Below are positions 1-6,992 of a stretch of DNA of 15,692 bases, one piece after another. A model generated the notes under the pieces. The model was not told the DNA's origin, did not search any database, and saw only the letters and a program-made list of their open reading frames with translations. Within the stretch, counting starts at the first letter, position 1, and every line of letters begins with the position of its first letter. A program made the translations under genes and the position numbers. Origin of the DNA: MFKM01 sp038065115 (GTDB lineage: Bacteria > Patescibacteriota > Minisyncoccia > UBA6257 > MFKM01); NCBI GenBank assembly GCA_038065115.1, contig JBBTRS010000035.1:1-15692 (forward strand). The letters are read 5' to 3'.

Positions 1-1318
1 AAAGAAAAAACCCGCCGGCCGGAATAATCGTATTTTTATCAAAAACAATTTTTATCTGCTCGGCTTTATCTAGGATTTGATAACCGGAAATATCAACCGC
101 GCTGTCGGAAATATTCTTCAGCTCAATCCATTCATCATCGGCATTGTTTGTTCCGCCCATCCAGGCCACTTCGTTAATAATCAGCTTCAAAGACGACGCT
201 GATTTTTGAGCATCAAAGGAACACTGTTTAAAATTAGCTAATTGAACCGACTGCCCGGATTGGTTTGATTGCGCTTCGGATAAGTCCACAATTTGAGCTA
301 ACTGAAAATTGTCTTTTTGAAAAACTTCGGAAAAAGTTTCTTTGATTATTTGGGCAACTTCAACGACTTTTTCAACTCCGGTTTTGATTACCTTGGTAGT
401 TGTAGAAATAACGGCTTTAGCAACAGAAATCGTCGCTTTTTCTGCATATTGTCCGATAGCCACGGGCAACTTAAAAGCGACAAAAGACGCTGTACTTGCA
501 ACGAGATCTGCGGCCGCAAACGCATTTCCTTGTATTTTATGCGCTATAGAAAATTCTGGCGAAGCGAGGCACGGTTTCTGGGTGTCTTGAATATTATTGG
601 TTTTTAGCCGGTCAAGCGAGGAATGGATATCGGAAATGATTTTTTCGCTTTGATATTTCAAATAAATGTCGGCGAAATTATGACCCCAGAAATCGTCGCC
701 GTTTTGGAGTTCAATGTGCGTATTCGGCTCCATAATTTTTCGAAATGGAATGTGCCCCACGATACCGGCAATAGCTTTATCGGTATTAGAAGTAAGCCAC
801 TTACCTCCCCCTGCAACCCGGGCCGAGGGTGTAGCGACACTATAAACGCCGATTGATTCAGCGGGCGCGCCGCCAGCTTTATCCACAACTGTATCGTAAA
901 AACTATTGGCATAAAAATTGCCCTGGGAATGGGCAACTAAAAGAAGTTTTTGAGTAGCAACTTTTTCGCTGGCATCTTGAAGCATTTCAATCAAGTCATA
1001 GTCCCTTACCGTTTCAGAATCAAAAAACCCTTGCTGAATCGCTTTTAAAATATCGCCGGCTCCACCGAGATGAGAAGGATTGAGGAGAAAATCAATGGCT
1101 AGGGGTTGATTGTTGTAGGTGCTGAGTAAACGGCGTTTTAAACTATCTCTATTCAAAATAGCTCCGTCTTCGTCGGTATGTATCCCGTTAATCGTAGCAA
1201 TTGTATAGCCATTCTCCGAACAAGTTTGGCTTCCCGCTTGAGCAAAAACAACATATGGAGATAAAACAAATAAAATAGCGGCCGTAACTATTTTAAATTT
1301 TGTTGAAAAATAATTCAC
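1..1318 (-). CDS. Secreted alpha/beta-hydrolase with C-terminal lamin-tail domain (partial)
   Basis: An open frame without a stop runs from a GTG at 1318 to the left edge, giving 439 codons; the 3' end lies outside. Residues 1-27 form a signal peptide (hydrophobic core, then VVFA-QA). A lipase-like elbow AHSQG puts the likely nucleophile at Ser131, and His213 in the GHNFADIY stretch could be the catalytic His. An alanine- and lysine-rich segment follows. From about residue 380 the lamin-tail (LTD) start is clear: INEVAWMGG, then DEWIELKN. Known of the family: LTD domains are common on surface proteins of candidate-phyla bacteria. Inferred role: an exported esterase or lipase-like enzyme; the substrate is unknown. 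The GTG lies 6 nt after the stop of the upstream membrane-protein gene with no Shine-Dalgarno (SD), which suggests coupled translation. Confidence 0.82.
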   Translation of the reverse strand, partial: MNYFSTKFKIVTAAILFVLSPYVVFAQAGSQTCSENGYTIATINGIHTDEDGAILNRDSLKRRLLSTYNNQPLAIDFLLNPSHLGGAGDILKAIQQGFFDSETVRDYDLIEMLQDASEKVATQKLLLVAHSQGNFYANSFYDTVVDKAGGAPAESIGVYSVATPSARVAGGGKWLTSNTDKAIAGIVGHIPFRKIMEPNTHIELQNGDDFWGHNFADIYLKYQSEKIISDIHSSLDRLKTNNIQDTQKPCLASPEFSIAHKIQGNAFAAADLVASTASFVAFKLPVAIGQYAEKATISVAKAVISTTTKVIKTGVEKVVEVAQIIKETFSEVFQKDNFQLAQIVDLSEAQSNQSGQSVQLANFKQCSFDAQKSASSLKLIINEVAWMGGTNNADDEWIELKNISDSAVDISGYQILDKAEQIKIVFDKNTIIPAGGFFL

Positions 1319-1324
1319 AATATT

Positions 1325-1945
1325 TTAATCAGATAATGTCGAAAGATTAATATCACATACTTCATTTTCTGATTCGCTGTAGCTCCCTATATTTTTAACA
1401 AAATCTTTCCGTGCCTTTTTCCTCTCTGGTGTGTTTCGTTGTCTTTCACTAACAAAAAAATTTAGTTTATCACTTTCTTCTATATACTTATTCATATCTT
1501 CCCGAGAAAATATTTCACCAACACAAGAATATGCCCTACTTTGTTCTCTAACCACTTCTGTCACCGTCTCCTTATTCACAATCTTCTGTGTAGCTTCCAT
1601 CTGCAACGCCAACGCATACTGTAAAAGTACCGCGCGGGTCTTCGCCGAATCCGGATATTCCCTAAAAATCGCCAGTTCCACATCATCGCGAATGCCATTT
1701 TGATTCACATCAATTCCCTGAACGGTTTTGTCGGCATCCGCGCCGGGGTCGGGCGGCAAATTCTTTCCCATCACATCATCAAGCGTAATTTTTTGCGCGT
1801 GTATGCGAAGCACGGCTTCATCTGTTTTTTGCTTTTCCATGACAACCGGTATGCGATAGATGACAAGACCAACAAAAAGAACAAGGATCGCAATTAAAGG
1901 AATGCGAATGAAACGCCAAATACGAAAAAAAATAGCAGTATTCAT
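1325..1945 (-). CDS. Membrane-anchored protein with EF-hand-like loop
   Basis: This 206-residue protein has a basic N-terminus, one transmembrane helix (about residues 12-32) and an extracytoplasmic domain. Residues 79-90 read DVNQNGIRDDVE, matching the DxNxNGxxDDxE pattern of EF-hand or dockerin-like calcium loops. The rest is charged and helical with two cysteines (in SCVGE and EVCD). I do not recognise a named family. It is the first gene of a two-gene unit; the hydrolase/LTD gene follows after 6 nt, so the two products may act together at the cell surface. The ATG at 1945 is the only good start before the membrane helix, and its SD is weak. Calcium binding is inferred from the motif alone. 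Confidence 0.8.
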   Translation of the reverse strand: MNTAIFFRIWRFIRIPLIAILVLFVGLVIYRIPVVMEKQKTDEAVLRIHAQKITLDDVMGKNLPPDPGADADKTVQGIDVNQNGIRDDVELAIFREYPDSAKTRAVLLQYALALQMEATQKIVNKETVTEVVREQSRAYSCVGEIFSREDMNKYIEESDKLNFFVSERQRNTPERKKARKDFVKNIGSYSESENEVCDINLSTLSD

Positions 1946-1984
1946 AATATCTCTATAATATCAAAATTCCCAAAATAAACCACG

Positions 1985-2014
1985 AAAATACTCTGTCTTT
2001 CCAATTGCTGTCAA
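1985..2014 (-). promoter_or_regulatory. Candidate promoter of the membrane protein/hydrolase pair
   Basis: Minus strand: a consensus TTGACA at 2009-2014, an 18-nt spacer, then TATTTT at 1985-1990. The -35 box begins one base from the edge of the 38-bp palindrome at 2016-2053, which would sit just upstream of RNA polymerase. The -10 match is only moderate. Confidence 0.4.
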
Positions 2015-2015
2015 T

Positions 2016-2053
2016 TACTATTGTAATTCCACGATCGTGGAATTACAATAGTA
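2016..2053. repeat. 38-bp perfect palindrome, copy 1
   Basis: The left half TACTATTGTAATTCCACGA (2016-2034) is followed directly by its exact reverse complement (2035-2053), with no loop. A 36-bp copy with one mismatched pair lies at 6915-6950. There is no T-tract on either side, so it is not a standard terminator. It could be a dispersed REP-like element, a site for a dimeric DNA-binding protein, or an RNA hairpin. Confidence 0.85.
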
Positions 2054-2090
2054 GCCGGATTTGGCAATTTAAATTGCGTTATGGAAATAA

Positions 2091-2122
2091 ATAAAAAAGC
2101 CCCGATTAAAAAATCAGGGCTT
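2091..2122 (-). terminator. Rho-independent terminator of the zinc-ribbon operon
   Basis: Stem 2097-2107 pairs with 2112-2122 around a 4-nt loop (2108-2111). The single imperfect pair is a U-G wobble on the minus transcript but a C/A mismatch on plus. A run of Ts follows on the minus strand (complement of 2093-2098). Both points favour leftward termination, 20 nt after the zinc-ribbon stop. Confidence 0.75.
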
Positions 2123-2141
2123 CGTTTTTGACGAAAAAATC

Positions 2142-2381
2142 CTAGACGGTTCGCTGTCCGAAAAAAGGTTCAAATTTTTTATTCTTTTTTTTATCCGCTT
2201 TTTTATTATTAAAAAACCTTCCGTGTCTAGTAACAGTACGACCGGTGGCGTGACAAAAAAGGAACTGACAATTACAATCCTGACAGACTTTATTAGAAGA
2301 TCCCCCAAACACAATCACAAAACGATCTTGTCCAGTTTTATTCAAATCAACGACATTTTTGCTACCGCATTCAGGACACAT
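2142..2381 (-). CDS. Small zinc-ribbon protein
   Basis: This 79-residue protein has CPECGSKN at its N-terminus and CQDCNCQFLFC about 30 residues later. The two CxxC knuckles are the layout of a treble-clef or zinc-ribbon fold. The C-terminal third is basic (lysine-rich). A strong SD (AAAGGAGG) precedes the ATG at 2381 at good spacing. It is the second gene of a two-gene unit, 40 nt after the 79-residue gene at 2422-2661, and a terminator follows. Nucleic-acid binding is plausible from the ribbon and basic tail but is only inferred. No specific family is recognised. Confidence 0.75.
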   Translation of the reverse strand: MCPECGSKNVVDLNKTGQDRFVIVFGGSSNKVCQDCNCQFLFCHATGRTVTRHGRFFNNKKADKKKNKKFEPFFGQRTV

Positions 2382-2421
2382 CGTTTTCGCCTCCTTTCCG
2401 TTATTTTTGGCAGAATTTTAT

Positions 2422-2661
2422 TTATGCTCCCGCTTTATCATTTTTTGACCGTTTCGCGTTTCCTTTCAGATATTTCCTTATTTCCTGTTTAGTCAAAAAA
2501 CCGTTGTTCGCTAAAATCCTTATCTCTGCCTTTCGGAGTTGAGAGATATCCGATTCCTCTTTATCTCCTCTTTTTTTTCCCATTCTGAACATAATCACCA
2601 CCGCTGTTTCCAAAACCAAGCCGAAGCTCAATGCCGAATCAATACTATCCCTTAACTTCAT
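2422..2661 (-). CDS. Small basic protein of unknown function
   Basis: Start chosen at ATG 2661 (79 residues). The upstream in-frame ATG at 2676 overlaps the AGGAGG ribosome site, which lies 6 nt before 2661. The N-terminal third is fairly hydrophobic (ALSFGLVLETAVVIMF) and may be a membrane or amphipathic helix. The rest is charged, and ADIRI-like helical segments with LTKQEIRKYLKG recall a small helix-turn-helix, which is weak. Strong SD and close spacing to the zinc-ribbon gene suggest a real operon. The function is not recognised. Confidence 0.6.
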   Translation of the reverse strand: MKLRDSIDSALSFGLVLETAVVIMFRMGKKRGDKEESDISQLRKAEIRILANNGFLTKQEIRKYLKGNAKRSKNDKAGA

Positions 2662-2703
2662 CTTCCACCTCCTCATATTAATTTGTTAATTTGCTGTTCT
2701 GAC

Positions 2704-2853
2704 TTGACCCTCACACCAATTGAGTTTTTGAATTATTTTATTTAGAAAATAATTCTGATATCTCTATGAATTTTATTTTTATCACCAAGTTTGAATTTTC
2801 TCTGAAAACTCAAAATTTTCAGCCATATTAAACTCAATTGGTGTGAGGGTTGA
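2704..2853. mobile_element. MITE-like element with 20-bp terminal inverted repeats and TTGA duplication
   Basis: CCCTCACACCAATTGAGTTT (2708-2727) is repeated exactly in inverted orientation at 2830-2849. TTGA lies directly outside each end (2704-2707 and 2850-2853), as expected for a 4-bp target duplication. The 142-bp element is very AT-rich, has no ORF, and contains a 10-bp hairpin (2730-2739 with 2746-2755) and an 11-bp stem with one mismatch (2790-2800 with 2804-2814). This is the architecture of a non-autonomous miniature transposon. No transposase is present. The alternative is a pair of inverted operators in a divergent intergenic region. No clear promoter for the leftward gene pair was seen here. 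Confidence 0.65.
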
Positions 2854-2877
2854 CATTATTTTAAAATAAGATATTAT
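2850..2877 (+). promoter_or_regulatory. Strong sigma70-type promoter of the orphan gene at 2944
   Basis: TTGACA at 2850-2855, a 16-nt spacer, and TATTAT at 2872-2877. The first four bases of the -35 box are the right-hand TTGA flank of the MITE-like element, so the promoter abuts the element exactly. Confidence 0.7.
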
Positions 2878-2943
2878 ATTTGTCAAATAATGCACCTTAA
2901 AAAAAACCGGGAATGGGTTGCTAATTAAAAAAGGAGGCTGGAA

Positions 2944-3552
2944 ATGGCAAAAAATATCTTTGAAGAACTGATCAAAGAAACAGAGAAAATTCTGGGAAGC
3001 GCTTTCAAAATAGACGCGAGGATGGATGGTTGCGACTTTTGTTTTAAAAATTTGGAGAAAGAAAAAATCAGAAAAGCTTTCCAGAAAACCGTTCGGCTCG
3101 TAATGACAGAAACCCGATTAAAAAACTTCTGTTTCAGAGAAGAAGAAATCAGCGATCTTAATTCTTTGGCTTCGGTTTTTCTAAGATTGGTTTGTTCCGG
3201 CGGGAATTTTCAGTCGTGCGACGGTCAAGATTACGACCAAAAACACTTTTTGGATTGTGTCAGCTGTCAGCTGGCTTTAATTAAAATCGCGGAGTACTTT
3301 ACGATGCAATTGATTTCTGAATACGAAAATATCGTTCCCTCCGCGACTTCTTTATTTTCTCTCTTGGCCTTAAACATGCTGGTTGACTCCAAAGAAAAAC
3401 AGGAAACTATTCAAAAATATTTTCCTTTATTTGGAATAAAGAAAATAGATACCGTAAAGGTGCTTATTGCCTTAGTCAAAGCCACCGAAGAAAAAAAAGA
3501 AAATTTAAACCCCGAAGAATTTGAGAAGGTATTAAAAGAATTAATCCGGTAA
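2944..3552 (+). CDS. Cysteine-containing helical protein of unknown function
   Basis: This 202-residue protein has no signal peptide or membrane helix and is predominantly helical. Cysteines occur in pairs or clusters: CDFC near residue 30, SCDG near 97 and DCVSC near 110, which could bind metal or form a redox site. SD AAGGAGG lies 6 nt before the ATG, a strong promoter lies at 2850-2877 and a terminator at 3571-3605, so it is a complete monocistronic unit. It is divergent from the small zinc-ribbon operon across the MITE-like element. I do not recognise the family and give no function. Confidence 0.75.
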   Translation: MAKNIFEELIKETEKILGSAFKIDARMDGCDFCFKNLEKEKIRKAFQKTVRLVMTETRLKNFCFREEEISDLNSLASVFLRLVCSGGNFQSCDGQDYDQKHFLDCVSCQLALIKIAEYFTMQLISEYENIVPSATSLFSLLALNMLVDSKEKQETIQKYFPLFGIKKIDTVKVLIALVKATEEKKENLNPEEFEKVLKELIR

Positions 3553-3570
3553 AAGACTCTTGAAGCGTAA

Positions 3571-3605
3571 ACCGTTCCGATAATTATCGGAGCGGTCTTT
3601 TTTTT
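3571..3605 (+). terminator. Rho-independent terminator of the orphan gene
   Basis: ACCGTTCCGATAA (3571-3583) pairs with TTATCGGAGCGGT (3584-3596) with one G-U wobble, and a T-tract follows (3598-3605). It lies 18 nt after the stop at 3552. Confidence 0.85.
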
Positions 3606-3617
3606 ACAACGACTGTC

Positions 3618-3646
3618 TTGTTTCAAAATATTCTTACCGTTATAAT
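3618..3646 (+). promoter_or_regulatory. Promoter of dnaE
   Basis: TTGTTT (3618-3623), a 17-nt spacer and a consensus TATAAT (3641-3646). Transcription would start near 3653, giving a leader of about 35 nt without a recognisable SD. Confidence 0.6.
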
Positions 3647-3688
3647 ATCCATATATTCTTTTAAATTTGCGCATTCGCGATTATTTTT

Positions 3689-6600
3689 ATGAAATTCGTT
3701 CATCTTCACACTCATTCTCATTATTCCCTTCTTGATGGATTAGCCAAAATAGACGATTTGATTGATCGCGCCAAAGAATTAGGCATGGAAGCCCTGGCTT
3801 TAACCGATCACGGCAATCTTTACGGCGCCATTGAATTTTACGAAAAAGCGAAAAAAGCCGGCCTTAAACCCATTATCGGCGTGGAAGCTTATGTGGCTCC
3901 GCACGGCCGTTTTGACAAACGCTCCCGAATTGACGACCGTCCTTATCATTTAATTCTCTTGGCCCAAAATAAAACCGGCTGGCTGAATATTCTTCAATTA
4001 GTCACTAAATCCAATTTAGAGGGTTTTTATTACAAACCGAGAGTTGACAAAGAAATTTTGCGCCAACACCACGAAGGAATCATCGCCCTCTCGGCCTGTC
4101 TCGCCGGCGAAATTTCGCGATTAATCGCGGCGGAAAAAATTCCAGCGGCTAAAGAAAAAATCGGCGAATATCAAAATATTTTTGGTCCGGAAAATTTCTT
4201 TTTGGAAATCAGCCATCATCCCGGAATTGAAAATTTGGAAAAAATTAACCAGGTCCTCATTGAGTTGTCAAAAGAAACAAACGCTCCTTTGGTGGCTACC
4301 CAAGACATCCATTATATTAAATCCGAAGATGCTCCTTATCATGAAATTCTTTTAGCCGTTCAAACCGGAAACACCATAAACGACCCTGGCCGGCTTACTT
4401 TCAAACACGACGATTTTTCAATGCGTTCTCCGGAACAAATGACCGAGCTTTTCAAAAAAAATCCAGAAGCCATCGCTAATACCGTTAAAATCGCCGAACG
4501 CTGTAATTTGGAGATTGAATTAGGAAAAATTCTCTTGCCAAGCTTTCAGGTGCCTGACGGACAAAACTCTAATCATTATCTCCGAAATCTGGTTAACGAA
4601 AAATTAGCCAGTCGCTTTTCGGAAATAACCGAAGAAATAAAAAAACGCGTTGACTACGAACTTTCAGTGATTGAGAAAACCGGTTTCGCCGATTATTTTT
4701 TGATTGTTCAAGACATTATTGATTGGGCCAAAAAACGAGGAATCGTCGTCGGTCCCGGCCGGGGTTCCGCCGCCGGCAGTCTGATTTCTTACGTTTTAGA
4801 CATTACCAGCATCAATCCCCTAAAGTACGACCTGCTTTTTGAACGATTTTTGAACGCAGACCGAATTCAAATGCCGGATATTGACATTGATTTCACCGAC
4901 ATCCGACGCGATGAAGTGGTGGCTTACGTTAGAGATAAATATGGAGCCGATCGGGTTGCTCAAATCATCACTTTCGGAACCATGGCGGCTCGAGCGGCGA
5001 TTCGCGATGCCGGTCGGGCTTTGGGATTTGCTTACGGCTTTTGCGACCAAGTAGCTAAAATGATCCCTTTCGCGCCCAATCCGGACAAAAAATCAATCTT
5101 GGAAAAATCCCTGAAAGAAGTTGCCGAACTCGACAATCTTTACAAGCAAGACGCCAACGCTAAAAAATTAATTGATTCGGCTAAAAAACTTGAGGGTCTC
5201 GCTCGGCATGCTTCCGTCCATGCTTGCGGTTTGGTTATTTCCAGAGAAGCCTTAACTAATTATCTGCCGCTTCAATACGCGCCTCAAGATAAAAATATCG
5301 TCATTACTCAATTTGAAATGCACAGTGTTGAAAAAATAGGGCTTTTGAAAATGGATTTTCTTGGCCTTCGCAACCTTACTATTATTGAAGACGCCTTAAG
5401 ATTGATAAAAGAAATTCATCAAAAAGAAATTGACATCGGCAAAATACCTCTTGATGACAAAAAAACTTTTGAACTCCTGCGCGCCGGTGAAACTACCGGA
5501 ATTTTTCAATTGGAAAGTTCGGGGATGCGCGGTTATCTCAAACAATTAAAACCTACGGAAATTGAAGACGTTATCGCGATGGTCGCTTTATACCGACCGG
5601 GGCCAATGGAATTAATCCCCCAATATATCAAAAGAAAACACGGCCAGGAAAAAATCACCTATCTTCATCCAAGACTGGAACCAATTTTGGTAAAAACCTA
5701 CGGCGTGGCTGTTTACCAGGAACAACTGATGACCATTGCCCGAGACCTCGCCGGTTTTTCTTTGACCGAAGCCGATATTTTAAGAAAAGCGGTCGGAAAA
5801 AAAATAAAATCACTGCTTCAGTCCCAAGCCGAAAAAATGATCAGCGGAATGGTTAAAAACGGCATTGAAGAAAAAACCGCCGGCAAAATTTGGCAGTGGT
5901 TTGAACCCTTCGCCCAGTACGGTTTTAATAAAAGCCACGCCGCCTGTTACGCCCTAATCGGTTACCAAACCGCTTATCTTAAAGCCCATTATCCGGTGGA
6001 ATTTTTCAGCAGTCTTTTAAATGCCAATAGCGGCGACATTGAACGTATCGCCTTTTTAATCGGCGAAGCCCGCCGAGCCAATATTGCCGTTTTTCCGCCC
6101 GATATCAATAAAAGCTATACCGAATTCACTCCGGAAAATTCCGATCATATCCGTTTCGGACTTTTAGCCGTCAAAAATATCGGCGCTAATATAGTGTCTA
6201 TTATTATAGACGAACGGGGCCGGGGCGGACCGTTTGAAAGCTTGCCGGATTTCCTGGACCGAATCAATCACCGCGACCTCAATAAAAAATCTTTGGAGAG
6301 TTTGATAAAAAGCGGTTGTCTTGATTCTTTTGGAATTGAACGGCAAAACGCCCTTGAAAACGTTGAAGAACTCCTGAAATTTAATTCTCTAAGCAAAAAA
6401 AATAAATTCAATAATCAAAACAGTCTTTTTAATTATCAGCCGAAATTAACTTCTCTTAAATTGAAACCGACGGAAAACGCCGATTCCAAAACAAAACTAG
6501 CCTGGGAAAAAGAGCTCTTGGGACTTTACATTTCCGACCATCCCCTAAAAAAATACCTGCCTCGTCTTTCAGAAAACCGCGTTCAGACGATCAAAGAAGC

Positions 6601-6868
6601 GACTAATTCCGGACATCGGGATAAAACTCGGTTAAAAATCGCCGGCGTAATTTCTAGCGTCCAAAAAATACTTACTAAAGCGGGGCAACCGATGTTATTT
6701 GTTAAAATTGAAGATTTAACCGATAATTTAGAAGTTATCGTTTTTTCCGAGACCCTCTCCAAAAGCTCCAATCTTTGGAAAGAAAACAATATCATAATGA
6801 TTAACGGACAGCTTTCTCTAAGAAACGGCGAAACTAAAGTCATCTGCAATGAAGTCAGGGAATTATAA
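3689..6868 (+). CDS. dnaE: DNA polymerase III alpha subunit
   Basis: The replicative DNA polymerase, 1059 residues. The N-terminal PHP domain (about 1-280) has LHTHSHYSLLDG with His7 and His9, TDHG at 39-42, Glu66 in GVEAYVA, and QDIHY, so its metal-binding residues look intact. The polymerase core has PDIDIDF with Asp397, Asp399 and Asp401, and the third catalytic Asp556 in MDFLGLRN; the spacing matches E. coli Asp401, Asp403 and Asp555. Helix-hairpin-helix and OB segments follow (IAGVISSVQKI, FVKIEDLTDNLEV near the end). The protein stops right after the OB fold, about 100 residues shorter than E. coli DnaE, so the usual tau-binding tail appears absent. Intact PHP residues suggest intrinsic 3'-5' proofreading; this is inference. 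No SD precedes the ATG. Confidence 0.97.
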   Translation: MKFVHLHTHSHYSLLDGLAKIDDLIDRAKELGMEALALTDHGNLYGAIEFYEKAKKAGLKPIIGVEAYVAPHGRFDKRSRIDDRPYHLILLAQNKTGWLNILQLVTKSNLEGFYYKPRVDKEILRQHHEGIIALSACLAGEISRLIAAEKIPAAKEKIGEYQNIFGPENFFLEISHHPGIENLEKINQVLIELSKETNAPLVATQDIHYIKSEDAPYHEILLAVQTGNTINDPGRLTFKHDDFSMRSPEQMTELFKKNPEAIANTVKIAERCNLEIELGKILLPSFQVPDGQNSNHYLRNLVNEKLASRFSEITEEIKKRVDYELSVIEKTGFADYFLIVQDIIDWAKKRGIVVGPGRGSAAGSLISYVLDITSINPLKYDLLFERFLNADRIQMPDIDIDFTDIRRDEVVAYVRDKYGADRVAQIITFGTMAARAAIRDAGRALGFAYGFCDQVAKMIPFAPNPDKKSILEKSLKEVAELDNLYKQDANAKKLIDSAKKLEGLARHASVHACGLVISREALTNYLPLQYAPQDKNIVITQFEMHSVEKIGLLKMDFLGLRNLTIIEDALRLIKEIHQKEIDIGKIPLDDKKTFELLRAGETTGIFQLESSGMRGYLKQLKPTEIEDVIAMVALYRPGPMELIPQYIKRKHGQEKITYLHPRLEPILVKTYGVAVYQEQLMTIARDLAGFSLTEADILRKAVGKKIKSLLQSQAEKMISGMVKNGIEEKTAGKIWQWFEPFAQYGFNKSHAACYALIGYQTAYLKAHYPVEFFSSLLNANSGDIERIAFLIGEARRANIAVFPPDINKSYTEFTPENSDHIRFGLLAVKNIGANIVSIIIDERGRGGPFESLPDFLDRINHRDLNKKSLESLIKSGCLDSFGIERQNALENVEELLKFNSLSKKNKFNNQNSLFNYQPKLTSLKLKPTENADSKTKLAWEKELLGLYISDHPLKKYLPRLSENRVQTIKEATNSGHRDKTRLKIAGVISSVQKILTKAGQPMLFVKIEDLTDNLEVIVFSETLSKSSNLWKENNIIMINGQLSLRNGETKVICNEVREL

Positions 6869-6914
6869 AATAAAATATTGCCGAGTAATGCGATAACAGC
6901 GATAAATTAAGCTC

Positions 6915-6950
6915 ACTATTGTAATTCCACGATCGTGGATTTACAATAGT
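6915..6950. repeat. 36-bp palindrome, copy 2
   Basis: ACTATTGTAATTCCACGA (6915-6932) followed by its reverse complement with one mismatched pair (6925 against 6940). It is the same sequence as the core of the palindrome at 2016-2053, here in the 124-nt gap between dnaE and thrS. No T-tract follows. Confidence 0.85.
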
Positions 6951-6992
6951 AAACTAAAACAATAAAAATCAAAGTTGTAACAACAAGCGGAT

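Noticed and set aside
658..936. 92-codon open frame on minus inside the hydrolase gene
   Set aside because: It is out of frame with the longer frame that has a signal peptide, AHSQG motif and LTD domain.
2704..2853. CIRCE-like heat-shock operator pair
   Set aside because: The repeat does not match TTAGCACTC-N9-GAGTGCTAA, the two arms are over 100 bp apart, and no chaperone gene follows.
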